Shown piece after piece: positions 23,199 through 35,700 of a stretch of DNA of 64,000 nucleotides. Location: NCBI GenBank assembly GCA_036346375.1, contig CM070508.1, positions 19,970,852 to 20,034,851 of the forward strand, in the 5' to 3' direction. Within the stretch, counting starts at the first letter, position 1. Every line of letters begins with the position of its first letter. This DNA comes from Guadua angustifolia (lineage: Eukaryota; Streptophyta; Magnoliopsida; Poales; Poaceae). The notes beneath the pieces are model-generated. The model made no database searches. It was given only the letters and a program-made list of their open reading frames with translations, and was not told where the DNA came from. Both the position numbers and the translations under genes were made by a program.

Positions 23199-26100
23199 TG
23201 TAACATCCCAAAATTTGGAAATTTATAATTTATTTTGAATTTTTGAGAATTTCTGGAATTTATTTGGATTTATTCATAATTTCTGGAATTAACCTTTTCT
23301 CTGCAAATTAATTTATTAATGAAAAGTTTTAATAAAACATAAATGGAAATATTTTATTTGAGCTCAAAATGTCCTAAAATATTTTCTGGAATTTTTCTAG
23401 AATTTTTCTCATATTTTAAGTGCCTCAAATAATTTAAATGAATATTCAGAATTATTTTTATTCGAAAAACAATTGAAATTGGATGAGCGATGTGGCCGAG
23501 CCCATTACTGTGCGCGCCGCACGGAAACCCTAAAGCCGCCGTTCGTCCACCATTGGATTTTCATCCGACGGTTGAGATTTGGCCGTGTCGATTCGTCGCC
23601 CGCGCCGTTGGATTGCTGCGTGTACGTGCGAGATGAGGCCACGTCGCTTCGTTTCGTCTCCCGTGCGTTTCCGCCGCCGCCACCTTTTCCGACGAGAAAC
23701 CGCCGAGTAAAAGCGCCGTTTGAGCTCGCCTCCCGAGGCTATAAAGCCGGCCGATAACTCTGCGGGAAAGCTCTTCGCCGTGCGCATTCCCTGACCTAAC
23801 CCACACCGTCTCTCTCGCCGTCGTTTGCTTGCACGTCCTCGCCGTAGTTTCGAGACTCTCCGCCGTGCTTTGCGCCCTCTCCGGTGAATCTCCGCCGCAG
23901 CCAAGGACACCGGAGTACCCCTCGTGACGAGCCGCACCCGTGGAGCTACCTCACCTCGCCGGAGCATCACCGGAACTCCGTCGCTTTGGTCTTCTTCACC
24001 TCCGGCCGTTTGTCTTCGCCGCGCCATCGTCGGGTTTCGGAAGCTTCGACCGCCGTTCGATTCACCACCAACGCACCAGATTCAGCCGCGTCGTCGCATC
24101 AACAGTGAGTGCCATCTCTAATCATCAGCCGTTAGATTTTGATCGTGTAGCCTTTTTCATGCCACATAGTTGTGATAGATTGTGGCCGTAGGATTTGGAT
24201 CTAGTGCTTTAGATTTTGCCACGTAATCTTAGTAACAGTGAATCTCATTAGCAAGTTATGGCCGTAGATCTATGGATTAAAGGCTAGGAAAGTGCCACAT
24301 GCCCGTAGCTGGGATCGCCCACGTGTGCTCCTAGATGTGTGAATATTAGCCGTTGGATCTAGCAGTGAACGGTCCGGATAGAGCCACATGTCGCGCACCG
24401 GAGTAGCCGCGTGGCCGAATGTGATGCGTAAACTAGATTTAAATCCTGGCCGTTGATTTTGAAACGGACGCTCGGGATCGCGCCGCGCGCCGAGCCAGTC
24501 TTGTGTCGCCGCATGTACGCGGGAATCGAGGCGACAGGGCCGTCGCTGCTGTCGACGTCACCCGAATAATTACCGCCATTCGATTTAGATCCGATGGACA
24601 TGGTTGAGCCACATGTCAGCACCGCAGTAGCGATCCGGAGTGTCGGTGCGATCTTGGCCGTTGATCTCATCGCACGAATCTTGACGCTTGACCGGATCAG
24701 TCGAATCATTTTTCGGTTTATTTGTCGCTGTTAGATCGCGATCCGAGGGTTGAGAATGTGCCACGTGTCGACTCCGCAGTAACCGAACCGAATCGTCGCG
24801 TGAATCGTGGCCGTTCATTTTTCATCCAACGGTTGAGATTAAATCAACCTCTCGGTTGTTAGTTCGCTGCCACGTGTCACAGCCATATCGTGCCACGTGT
24901 CATGCTGACGTCAGCGGCTGATGTCATCAGTGGGTCCCACATGTCAGACCTGGCACGGGGGTGCTGACGTCATAATTCCGATTTTTCTTTAGAAAAATAA
25001 TTTGGTAGAAAATCAATTCGGTGCTGACGTCATAAATAGTGATGCTGACGTCATAATCATGGATTTTTCTGTATAAAAATAAATAAAGAAATTCGGTTTA
25101 TTCTTTTTCATTTATTTTAAAACTTCAAATGGTTATAACTTTTGCGTTTTAACTCCGATTTGAGTGATTTCAATTTCTAAAAATTTGTAAAATCAAGATT
25201 TATTTATTGGTGAATTTTGTGAAATTTTTAGAGTTGAGTTTGCTCTCTGGAAAATGTATTTATTGTGTATATATATATGATTTGGTAGACGTTGATTTGC
25301 CGGAGGCTTACGAGGGTGAATTTCTAGAGCAAGATCAAGCTTCAGGCCAGGACCAACAACTTTTTGAAGGCAAGTTATGCTTTGACCATTTTGAACCTAA
25401 ATTTTGAAATGTATTTTTTTTCAAGCTATGCATGCTAATTTAACTAAAAATGAATTTAAATATTTTGGGTGAATTAGTTAACCAACCTAATTGTTTATGC
25501 CACCTTGATAATATTCGTATGCCATGATTTCTATGATAACTTAAGTTGGGTAAATATAGTTGGTTGATGATATTGTGCCAACACGGGAGGCTAGACCGTG
25601 AATAGTTGCTTAGCCATGCTTTAACATGAATAACTCTGTTTGATAAAAGTGGAATGATGTTGGTATTGACACTGGAATATACAGACCTGTGTGGTTCTAC
25701 ATGAAAGATGATTATGAGCATGTGTTGCCTTTGTTAATTGCCGGGAATGGATTTGATTTAGGCTGGGGCAAGTGGACCGAGGCTTTATGCCAGGTGGGCC
25801 TGTGTGGCAACTAGGGGTGGGTTGAGTGATGTGAGGGCTGTGTGCCAAAATTTGAGAGAAGGAAGTCTTGCCTTGGTCAGTTAAGGACCTTACCTTGCAA
25901 GCCTTTGACCTGAGTCTCTCGTACAACCACATGTCTGAATGGGAAGACCTAGTTTAGTAGGATTCTGATGTCTTACCTTTGATACCTCGGGGTGGCAGTT
26001 GCATGGGGTAATTGTATGGGGGAGCGTGCCTATGCTACAGCTTGGTACCCTATCCAACGGTGTTCGTCGGTCCTATACTTCGGCTCTGAGTGAGGGAAGT

Positions 26101-26928
26101 GATAGTGAAGGCAACACGGAGAGGTTCTTAGGCTAGGATGGAAGTCTCTGAAAAGCTTTGTTACGGTTAATCGCCTTTGTGGTGTGCTACTGTATCTTGT
26201 GGGTAAAGTGTACAACCTCTGCAGAGTGTCAAAACTGTTCGAATAGCCGAGTCCACAGTCTTGGACAATGCTCGGGATTCTGATCAAGGGTAGTGTTTGA
26301 AAATAAAATGGGGTGGGTGGTCGTGTTCCAAAGTAAAAGATGAATGTTGATTAGGAATGTGTGTCCAAAACAATGTGGAAAACGAATTGAGAAATATAAT
26401 GGTTATATGGTTTTGATGCTTTCAATCTAAATAAATAGTAGTTTAAAATATTGATGCAAAAGCAAAATAACCAGTAAAGCCTTTCCTTGGTAATAAGCCA
26501 TGCATGTAGTAAATAGATCCGCATTTTGTGCATGACTTGTTGAGTACGGTGTGTACTCACCCTTGCGGACAAACTTACCAGAAGAAGAGAATACACCTGC
26601 TTATGAAGAGGAATTCATTTTAGGGCCGGAGAACTAGGGAAGCAAGTCTCAGTCGGGGCGTCTGTGGAAGAAGATGGAGCACCACGAAGATTTATTTTAT
26701 TCCGCTGTTAAACTCTTGCTATTTGATTATTGTAAGCCCTGCGTGGCATATTATTGTAAGGGACCATAAGGTCATACAACTCGTTTAAATACATGTTTGA
26801 AATACTTATTTAATATTCCGCCGTGTATGATGTGATATTATACCATGTTTAGCCTGTGTGCACTAGCACGATCCTGGACTAGTGCTGAATACACAGAGTG
26901 TCCGGATTTGCAAATTCGGGGCACGACA
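23199..26928 (+). mobile_element. solo LTR of a long-LTR gypsy family (3730 bp, copy C)
   Basis: Starts TGTAACATCCC and ends GGGCACGACA, flanked by the perfect target duplication ATCCT (23194-23198 and 26929-26933). No second copy of the starting sequence, no primer site and no gag-pol lie inside, so it is a single LTR. The first third has a GC-rich segment (23470-24970); the rest is AT-rich. Open frames in the GC-rich part show no known domain. TGTAACATCCC starts and multi-kilobase LTRs are familiar in grass gypsy families such as RIRE3/RIRE8. It splits the Tat element's pol. Confidence 0.9.
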
Positions 26929-26933
26929 ATCCT

Positions 26934-27725
26934 GCTCCTTTCCGCTGGCTCGGCTGGGAGCTCACCCGTCGCTAGGAAACGATGAATCGGGTCGGCCCAC
27001 GAGGGCACACCCTCGATGAAGGCGACCGAGACCCCTTGATCCGAGATGGAGGGAGACACCATGGTCTCCAGGATCACATCATGAGGCACTTCGTCGTCAG
27101 ACGACCCGAGCTTGGAGAGGTAGTCTGCTTCGGAGTTGTCCTTTCGCGCCACATGCGTGATCTCCAGATTCTGGAACCACTTCTCCATCTTGCGCGCCTC
27201 GGCGAGGTACTTGGCCATCGAATCTTCCGAGCATTGGTAGGCCTTGTTGAACTGGTTGATAACAAGCTGCGAGTCGCCCTTGACGACCAACTGGCGAACA
27301 CCCAGCGCCTTGCAAGCTTGGAGCCCCGCCAAGAGAGCCTCATACTCTGCAGCATTGTTTGTTGCAGGGAAGCCGAAACGAACCACATACCTCAGCCTGT
27401 TGCCCTGCGGGGTGAGAATGAGGATTCTAGCCCCCGAGCGTTTGAAGGACCGTGAGCCGTCGAAGTACATGACCCAGGGCTTCTCCTCATCGACCTCGAG
27501 CTCAGGAGCCGGCTGCGAGGTCTGTTCGACCACGAAGTCGGCCAGCACCTGCGACTTAATGACCGTGCGCACCACGAACTGGAGGTCAAAAACGGCCAAC
27601 TCCATGGCCCACTTGGCGATGCGCCCGCCAGCCTCTGGATTCCTCAAGATCTCCCCGAGCGGGAAGTTGCTCGGGACGACCATGGAGTGAGCCTGGAAGT
27701 AGTGCCGAAGCTTGCGCGAAGCCAT
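26934..27725 (-). pseudogene. RNase H plus archaeal-type RNase H of the Tat element
   Basis: In frame with the preceding segment after one stop. The first part is the tail of the ordinary RNase H (RKLRHYFQAHSMVV, ELAVFDLQFV, LADFVVEQT). After a P/E linker comes a second domain: WVMYFDGSRSFKRSGA, TNNAAEYEALLAGLQ, VKGDSQLVINQ and ARKDNSEADYLSKL. These supply the D-E-D-D residues of the archaeal-type RNase H that Tat elements carry. The frame is cut by the solo LTR insertion; ATCCT at 26929-26933 marks the junction. Confidence 0.9.
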
Positions 27726-27758
27726 GAGGAGGGCATATAGGAGCTTCTGGACCCGAGG

Positions 27759-28612
27759 TTAATGCTCTTTTAGTCCATGGAGCACCTCGCTGACGTAGTA
27801 GATCGGGTGCTGCTGCGTGTTCCGCTCGCCCACCAAGACAGCGCTGACGGCTTGGGCAGTGGCCGCGAGGTAGAGCAGCAACTTCTCTCCTGGCTGCGGG
27901 GTCGTGAGCAAGGGTGGTGTTGACAAGTATACCTTCAATTCGTCGAAGGACCGCTCAGCCTCGGGTGTCCACTCGAAGCCCCCGGTCTGCGCAAGGCCTT
28001 GAAGAAGGGCAGCCCGCGCTCGCCGAGCCACGAGATGAATCGGCTGAGGGCAGCCATGCGGCCGGTGAGGCATTGCACCTGCTTTACCGAACTCGGGGGA
28101 GCCATCTTCTCTATTGCCTCAATCTTCTCCGGGTTCAGGCCGACCCCCGAGCCCCCAATCATGTAGCCCAACACCTTCCCTGAGGCTGCGCCGAACACGC
28201 ACTTCTCCGGATTGAGCTTGATCTTGTGCTTGTTCCGGTTGGCGAAGGTTTCCTCGAGATCTTGAACGTGGTTGGCTTCAGTGGAGCTTTTGACGATAAT
28301 GTCGTCCACGTAGGCCTCGAGGTTGCAGCCGATCTGACGCTCGAATGTCTTGGTCATCAGGCGCTGGAAGGTCGCGCCGGCGTTGCGAAGACCAAACGAC
28401 AAGGTCGTGTAGCAGTAGGTGCCGAACGGCGTGATGAACGACGTCTTGCTCTCGTCATCAACCGCCAGCTTGATCTGGTGATACCCAGAGTAAGCGTCAA
28501 GGAAGCTCAGCAGCTTGGCATTTGCCGTGGAGTCGACGATCTGATCGATGCGCGGGAGGGGGAAGTTGTCCTTCGGGCATGCCGAGTTCAATCCTGTGTG
28601 ATCCATGCACAT
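27759..28612 (-). pseudogene. reverse transcriptase of the Tat element
   Basis: Reads MCMDHTGLNSACPKDNFPLP, LSFLDAYSGYHQIKL, FGLRNAGATFQRLM and the catalytic box AYVDDIIVKS, then the thumb and connection (FEWTPEAERSFDELK). One frameshift lies between about 27935 and 28073, and an in-frame TAA closes the segment at 27759. Catalytic residues are intact. Its 5' start is missing from the open frame, probably because of another frameshift between 28612 and 28899. Confidence 0.9.
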
Positions 28613-28898
28613 CCTCCACTTTCGCCTTTCTTACGCGACGATGGCGGGTTGGCGACCACTCAAGTAATCTATCTTACTTAATGAAGGCGGCCTTCAACAA
28701 TTTTGTCGAGATTCTCCTTGATTATCGCGACCTTCTCGGGGAAAACAGCAGTAACCGGCGACGCGGGCGGCAATCGAGCCGCACTGCGATCGTGCTCGAC
28801 CACCTCCCTTGGGACGCCCGGCATGTCCACCGGCTCCCAAGCGAATATATCCTTGTTGGCGCGGAGGAAGGTGACGAGCTCGAGTTCCTATTTGGAAC

Positions 28899-29597
28899 TC
28901 AGCTCAGCCGAGACATGGACGCACTTGGACGGGTCCCCCTCCTCGAGCGGTCAGCAGCCTTCAGTAGTCTCTGGCTTTGGATGACCGTCTTCTGGCGGGC
29001 GGCCCTCGTGGTCGCCTCGGGGCCCTGCTGAGGCAGCATGCCGACGAGAGCCAAGGCCTGGGTCTCACAGCCGTGCGCCGCCTTGAGGTCGCCGCGCACA
29101 GTGATGACGCCACTTGGTCCTGGGAGCTTCATACAGCGGTGGCCGTAGTGGTTGGCCGCCATAAATTTGACCAGAGCTGGGCGCCTGAGGATGGCGTTGT
29201 AGGGGAGATCACCCTCAACCACCTTAAAGGTGATCAGCTCGGTGTGAAAGTTGTCCAAGACACCGAAAGTGACGGGCAGGACCACCTGTCCCAGAGGGGT
29301 GGTCGAGCTTCTTGGCACAATCCCAAAGAATGGGATTGCGATGTTCTTGACCTTCGACCGGGGAATCTGCATCCGGTCGAGCGCGTTAGCTAGCAGCAAG
29401 TTGAGGGAACTACCCCCATCGACCATGACCCGCCTGGCCAAGGTATTGCTGATGGTGGGGGTCACGACCAAAGCGGTCTTGAGATCCTTGGACATACCTT
29501 GGGGGGCATCCTCTAGCGTGAAGGTGATCGTTGCCCCGACCCATTTACAGGGCTGATCCGCGGGCTTCCCGGCGGCGACCTGGTAGACCACGCGCAC
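28899..29597 (-). pseudogene. aspartic protease region of the Tat element
   Basis: The active site is present as RVMVDGGSSLNLL, followed by the flap-like segment and the motif DLPYNAILRRPALVKFMA, where autonomous relatives usually read NAILGRP. The frame is 232 codons and closes at 28899; the RT lies in another frame downstream. DGG instead of DTG or DSG is usual in this lineage. Confidence 0.85.
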
Positions 29598-29769
29598 GGC
29601 TTCCTTGATTTCGCGCTGGGATTGGTACGCTGACGAGCCGCCGAAGATGACATCAATCCGGCGGTCGCCCTACTGGAAATCCAGGTCGAGGTCGACCTGG
29701 TCCTCCCCCGCGTTTACCCTGTCGGGTTGATCCTCCTCTTTCGAGAGTGTAGGCATTTCCTTGCGTCCG

Positions 29770-31400
29770 TCATAAAAAGCCTCCAACTTGTCTGCCAGCC
29801 CTCGCACCCAAGGTGTCGTGGTGGCGAGTCTGTGGAAACAGTGAACTTACCTTCGTCGAACCGAGGCTGCCCCTCAGGTCCTTGTGGGCGGCAAATCGAC
29901 TGCCGCGACCGATCGACGGTCGTCCGCTGAGGTCGGCTGCATTTCTTTGGGACCGTGGTCGATTTTGCTGAGAACGGGGCCTCTCCTGAGCCGAGTCCCG
30001 AACCTCCATGATCTCACAATGGCCGTCCGCCGAAACGGTCACCCGGGGTAGTCCACCATCGCGCTTGCGGTCCCTCTTCCGCTTCTTGGCGGCCGAGCCT
30101 TGGTCGGTACTCTTGGCGCCTAAAAGACCTGCCTCACCCAAGTTGACGCCAAGCTTACCTTGGTCGTAATCGCGCTTCCAGCGGACCACGTCGTCCGCGT
30201 CCGTGTAGCGCTCCGCCATGCGAAAGAGCTTGCTGACTGTGAGCTTCATCGTAATCTCCAGGTCTTTAGTGAGGCGCCGATCGCGGACGCCGAACTTGAA
30301 GGCCTTGATCACGGCCCCGTCAGACACACTAGGGATCATATTCCTAGTGCGGATAAACCGTTGCACGAAGTCGCGGAGAGGTTCGTTCTTACCCTGGATA
30401 ACTCGGTCCAGGTCCTTCTCTCTTCCGGGCCGCTCGTAGCAGCTCTGGAAGTTTGAGCGGAGGGCGCTCTGAATTTGGCGCCATGAGCGGAAAGTGCCAG
30501 GCTTCTGGTTAAAGAGCCAAGTGCGGGCGGCACCGTCCAAGACGGTAGGGAGGTAGTTGGCCATTACGTACTCGTCGCCTCCCGCAGCTAGGATGGCAGT
30601 GGTGTAGATCAAGAGGAATTCGTTAGGGTTCTTCGTTCCGTCGAATCGTTCGATCAGTGCGGGCTTGAAACGAGCCGGCCATCGCACCCGCCGAAGGTCG
30701 TCGAATCTGTTGCTTGATCATATCTTCGACAGGCACGCTTGGGAAGGTTCTCGCTGCTGCTGGAGTTGGATTCCCGATCACTCTGGCGTCCCGCCCTGCG
30801 ACCTCAACGGCCGCGGCGGTAGGCCCGAGCATCACCCGGGAGGTACTGTAGACACTCATGGAACCGTCGGTGCCTTGGTGGGACGTCAGGAGAGAGGCCT
30901 GATGTGTCGCTGCTGGAGCGAGAGTCACTATACGCCGGTCGCCATCAGATCCCGCTTGAGTCACGCTTCGGGAACGACGGCGTGCGGTGTCTGGGACAGT
31001 CTCGAGGCGCCGGCGTAGAGGAGACCGTCGGGGGTGTTGGCGCCTGTGCGAGGAGCTGCCATCGCTCCTCAACGACCGGGACCCAGTGGGGAGGCCCTGG
31101 CGCTGCGACGGCGCAGCTTCGGTGGCCGCCTTGTCGAGCTCGTCCGCGAGAGCTCGGCCGAGAAGACCCGACGTCGGACGTGTGGGGTCAGTCATGACTC
31201 GTGCGATCGCGCGGAGGCGCTCGCCCGAGTGAGGATGTCTGGAGCGTCCCGAGGATGTTCCAATCTTCTCAAGCTCCTCTCGCCGGAGGGCGGTTATGGT
31301 CTGGTTGATGGCAACCTGAGCCATCCGGTGAGCATCTTCAGGGGTCTTCGGGCTGCGTTCCCCCTCCTCAACGCCCAAATCATGGCTAGCGGCCATGAGA
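29770..31400 (-). pseudogene. gag of the Tat element
   Basis: The N-terminal part (about 31410-30690) is rich in S, R, P and T and probably starts at MAASHDLGVEEGE. A frameshift near 30680 leads into the conserved gag core: FDGTKNPNEFLLIYTTAI, ARTWLFNQKPGTFRSW, LRDFVQRFIRTRN and VIKAFKFGVRDRRL, then a basic C-terminal region (KKRKRDRKRDGG). The frame ends at 29770, and protease lies in another frame. Gag would form the cytoplasmic particle. Confidence 0.85.
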
Positions 31401-31560
31401 ACAAACTGATTTTGCAGTGGCGGAGAGGGGGAGAACAGGGACGTGGAACTTCCATGCTCAGGGGCAGTGCTCAAACCCAAGCTCATGGAATACACTGCTG
31501 CAGAGGACACCATACCTCGAAGATCTGGGACTTCTTCCGATTGAACGAAGCTCTCGGGCC

Positions 31561-31575
31561 CCACAGTGGGCGCCA
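31561..31575 (-). other. primer binding site of the Tat element
   Basis: TGGCGCCCACTGTGG on the minus strand, 2 nt from the 5' LTR. The TGGCGCC start is standard for plant gypsy primers; the exact tRNA was not assigned. Confidence 0.75.
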
Positions 31576-31577
31576 AC

Positions 31578-32215
31578 TGTCGATGATCGGGATCGCCTGA
31601 CCGCAAAAGTGAGGAGGGGGTTAGTGTAAATGAGGGACCCAAGAAGCGCCTCGCTCAACAAAGGCGTGATGTAGGTCGGTGCGTGGCGTCAACGAGCAGG
31701 GGACAGCGGATTATACTGGTTCGAGCCCCCACAATGGTAATAGCCCTACGTCCAGTCTTCTCCAGAGGCAGAGGAATTCACTAATTGCGAGTACAAAGAG
31801 TATTACAGCTCAAGCTTGAGCGCTCTGTTGTGTTTTTTTGTGTACGGCTGGTGCTCTCCCTCTTCTATATGCATGCCTTGCGAGATCTTATATCCTCCTG
31901 GAAATTGCCTGTAATAGACTGGAGAGATTCCCGGAGGAGTGGCCTCGTGCGCATTGAAAGTAGGTTTAACCGCCCCGGATTCACCGCCCACGTTCGCCTT
32001 AATGCCATCGTGCAGGTCTTGGTAACGGCCGAGTAAACGCACACCCCTGAGCCAAGGTCGAGGTCGAGCAGGAACGGGACCCCACCACGCGAGCTCAAGG
32101 TCGTGCGGGAATGGACGTCGCTAGGCCGTGGTCGAGGGCCTTCGCTGCAACATCTGGAGCCGGGGGCCCCTTTGACCATATGTTGACTTCTCAGAGATTT
32201 TCCCAGTCCACGTCA
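31578..32215 (-). repeat. Tat element, 5' LTR
   Basis: 638 bp, TGTCGATGATCGG to CCAGTCCACGTCA, followed by the TTTAG duplication. Same length as the partner LTR. Confidence 0.95.
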
Positions 32216-32264
32216 TTTAGTTACTAATTCATCATAAATATTTTGTGGGGAATGGGAGCTTGGG

Positions 32265-32600
32265 TAGTGTGTTGTCACTTCGGTGTGACAAAATAGGTGA
32301 CTATGTGTTGTCAAGTCAGTCTGATGTAGCTAGTGATGGTGAGTTGTTGGTCTGACAAAGCAGGTACCAGTGTGTTGTCAACTTAGGCTGAAAAAGTAGT
32401 GGATAGTGTGTGGTCAAGTTAGTCTCATAAAGCAGGTTACAATGTGTTGTCAAATCGGTTGATAAAGCAGTGCATAGTGTGTGGTCGATTAGCTCTGATA
32501 AAGTTGGTATGACCATGTTGCCACATCGGCATGATACAACAGGTAGCAGCATGTTGCTAGTTTAGACTGATAAAGCAGGTGGCACTATATTGGTAGCAAA
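32265..32600. repeat. degenerate minisatellite, GTGTGTTGTCAA-type units
   Basis: Units of roughly 40-50 bp recur with the words GTGTTGTCAA, CTGATAAAGCAGGT and TGTGTGGTC, at least seven times with drift. Similar words occur left of the Tat insertion (20650-20760), so the Tat element probably landed in this repeat. Confidence 0.7.
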
Positions 32601-32879
32601 ACGGAGCATGTAAACAAAGTTGCTAACAAGATGGCACAATACGATAAACGAGGAATAAATATTTACAACATAGGGTATGTAAACAAAGTTGTCCATACAA
32701 GAGTATAGTGATGAATAGAGTAAAAAACTAGCCGTGGTTTTTCTGAGGTGCAACATCTCATGTGGTCCTAGGCCTGGCCCGACACTGCAGATGTTATGAT
32801 GGATACGTCAAGGGGTCAGGTGGAACTCCTCGAGTGCTCCTAGCTAGATGAACCGATGCCAGTGGAGTAAGAAAAGCAA

Positions 32880-34560
32880 GGTTAGCTGACTAGCTCAGTC
32901 CTGGTGCATCAGAGAGCTACGAGGGACGCTTGTGGAGTGCTATGGGGAGCAACTATCCAATCGTTGATGATGGACTCTTGAACAATTCTTTTGGCAGTCC
33001 GTCCCACGACCTCTGTTGTCCCTACACAATACCTAGAAATGAAGGTCTCTCGTGCCTATTTTCAATGCTCTATGTATGTCCCCTTTCTTGACTTTATCTT
33101 CCATGTATGCAGTGATCATATTAGAGTACTTGGTTTGTAGATTTGCCATGGAGACCAACGCTATGATGTGATGATCCACACTGTATTTTGTGATACTACA
33201 AAGAACTCCCTCCACTATAGCTCGCAGTGGAGGGAACCTAAGACCCCGCATCACCTAGTTGTACACCTCAGCTAGGTTCGTCGTCATGACACTGTACCTG
33301 ATGAAAAATGTGTGGTCAATTCGCTCTAATAAAGCCCACTTCTTTTTAGACTCATGCTCAATCCATTTAGAGAAGTATTTCATAACTCTACCATTCCTCC
33401 TAACCGAGTGCGCAGAGTCAGTAGGTAGCTCATCCAGCGCCACGGGGGCCTCCTCTGCGCCAGGCACTGTATTCTTCACAACCTCCGCTATATGCTTCGA
33501 TGTCAGTTCATCCAGCTTCTTCTAGAGTGCATCAAACTTCCTTTATTGATTATGCTCACACAACCTTTTAAGAAGATTTGTGAGATCCTTGTTTATAAAC
33601 TGCTTGTAGAAGTTTGCACCCATGTGGCGCTTGCACCATCTGCTCTACAAATATGGTCGTGGATGAGACTCATCTAGCCCTTACAACATAATCGCCTTCA
33701 ACAACCTAAGATGCCCATCATGTATGATACAAACTCGAGACTGCTCGCTGACAATATAGCCTTTCATATTCCTAAAAACCAAAGCCAGCTATATGTATTC
33801 TCACTCTCCACAAAAGCCAGTACGACGAGAAGAACCTAGTTGTTACCATCTACTCCAATAACAGTTAATATATGGCCCCTGTACTTTCTAGCCAAAAAAG
33901 TGCCATCCACACAAAGCAAGGGATGGTAATGCCTGAAAGCATTGATACATGCACCGAAGGCAAAGAATGCTCGCTTTAGTACCATCTTCCTAAGAAACCG
34001 ATGCGAGTGTTGTTTGAAAATATCGATATATGGCCTAGCATTCCTTTATAGAATGACTCGAAGAATACATGAAAAATTTTGGTATGGGTCATCATATGTA
34101 TCGAACTTAGCTTCAAGTGCCTTTTGCTTAAACCTCTAGACCTTTGCATAACTTATTTTGTATTGAAATCTCTGCTCTATTGTAAGTATAACAAATCACA
34201 GCTCCAAATTTAGGTTTTCAACAATCTCTTCATACATTGCATTTGCAACAAAACCTAACAAGATGTTTCTATGCACTTGCATAGATTCCATTAGTACGCA
34301 TGTATGTGGAACAACTATTGAGCACTTCCAAAGAGTATCCTACTCAGGCCACTATGCTTGTATGTACCATGAGCAACTCTCTATCTCACATCTGATATCA
34401 TACATCCAGGTGATTGACTTCACAACCTTAAATGTTCTCTGTAGTGAATACCATCTTCAACTCTAACCTCCCCGTCATTGCCACCGTTGTCATTAGATAA
34501 AGCCTTGTACTCATTGTCCCCAACCTCTATTCATTCCACCAAGTCTTCAATCTGTTCTCT
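32880..34560 (-). pseudogene. MULE (Mutator-like) transposase pseudogene
   Basis: Multiply broken, but the family order can be followed on the minus strand. Near 34100-33900 it reads YIDIFKQHSHRF and VDGTF-like DNA, then RGHILTVIGVDGN (shifted) and FVESENTYSW near 33800. Further on come CRRHMGANFYKQ-like sequence near 33620, an open stretch KWALLERIDHTFFIRYSVMTTNLAEVYN (33342-33255), GLRFPPLRAIVEGVL (33247-33200) and VVGRTAKRIVQES near 32990. These are landmarks of the grass MuDR-type transposase. Frameshifts and stops are frequent, so it is dead. No terminal repeats could be set. An ORF at 34755-35120 shows nothing recognisable. Confidence 0.75.
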
Positions 34561-35460
34561 TTTGTCTACAATGCCCATCGGTTGCTGCAACTCCGATGTG
34601 GGAACATCTACTTTCTTACCTTGCATTGATGTATTATCCCTTCCCACATCCTAACTCAATAAGCATGCTTATCTACGGCTTGACTCCCCTACTTCTTCTG
34701 CTTCTTCGGCAATGGCCTCCTCTAGCATCATATGGCTAGAGGTGCATTTCTGACATGCTTGCACAAACAACACTAGAGGCCATCATCGCTCCTTTCCCAA
34801 TTGTACATACGAGTTCTATAACTTTAGTACCTTCAATTCCACTAATTCCCAGTACATATACTCCCATGTACAACTATCAACAATGTGCAACTTCAGATCA
34901 TGCCACTCATGATCCAATGAGAACAGGTGGTACAACTATCTCGTAACGGTGCCTCATGAATACTCTCCTGCACGTGAGAAGTTGGCCACCACCCTTCTAT
35001 GCCCATATGTGAAACCCCTTCTCCATAGTGTATTTCAAAATGCACTCGCTCATAAATACCTATCGAGTATTTTTTCAAATTGTTATTATGTATATGATGT
35101 AATATCATTCTGTTAAGCAATATGTACTAACCCTAATGAATTCTAATGTTAATCACTCTACAATGCCTATGTATCATAAAAAAACTACTCTACATCACAA
35201 CAAATAAGTGTTGAAGGTGTTTGTGAATTTTATTTTCCAATTCCATACTCTCCAATATAATTTTCATAATTTATCATAACCTATCCGATCCGTCATCAAT
35301 CATACCTACACAACTACATATCTAAATAGATCTACATTAAATGCCTACATATCTACAAAACTACATACCTACATATGTAACTATTTCGGTTGCTAACCTA
35401 CCGTGTTTTTAAAATATAATTTAAAAAATAAAAATTCTAACCTGAAATTTTTACCGCATA

Positions 35461-35658
35461 TTTTTCCCCTCTTCCCCTTCCCCTTCCTCTTCTCCTCCTC
35501 TCCTCTTCTTTCCTCTTCGTCCTCTTCTTCCACTTCCTCTTCTCCTATCCTTCCCTCTCCTTTCCTCTTCTCTTCTCTTCCTCTCTTCTTCTCTTTTCTT
35601 CCCTTCCTCTCTTCTTCTCTTTTCTCTTTCCTTCTCCCTTTCTCTTTTCTGGCCACTT
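35461..35658 (+). repeat. polypyrimidine tract (CTTCC-rich, about 200 bp)
   Basis: Nearly pure C and T on the plus strand; the minus strand is purine-only and gives an artefactual K/E/R frame. Such mirror-like tracts can form triplex DNA. Confidence 0.9.
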
Positions 35659-35700
35659 GGTCCCCCCTCCCAGTCGTGCGACCGACTAAAATGCCTCCCT

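Larger units (their letters stand above)
20761..32215 (-). mobile_element. Ty3/gypsy Tat-lineage element, full length with nested insertion (11,455 bp)
   Basis: LTRs of 638 bp each (20761-21398 and 31578-32215) begin TGTCGA and end CCACGTCA. Perfect target duplication TTTAG (20756-20760 and 32216-32220). The element reads on the minus strand with gag, protease, RT, RNase H, a second RNase H and integrase in order, then a plus-strand ORF between integrase and the 3' LTR. The second RNase H and antisense ORF place it in the Tat lineage. A 3730-bp solo LTR is inserted between RNase H and integrase; without it and its 5-bp duplication the element is about 7.7 kb. LTRs differ at about 5% of positions by eye. 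Frameshifts make it non-autonomous. Confidence 0.95.

Noticed and set aside
23473..24191. Several long frames in the GC-rich part of the solo LTR, up to 165 codons
   Set aside because: Both strands are open because of base composition; R/P/S-rich with no domain, and the segment lies wholly within an LTR.
30623..31600. Plus-strand frames such as 31034-31600 opposite the Tat gag
   Set aside because: Shadows of the minus-strand gag; composition only.
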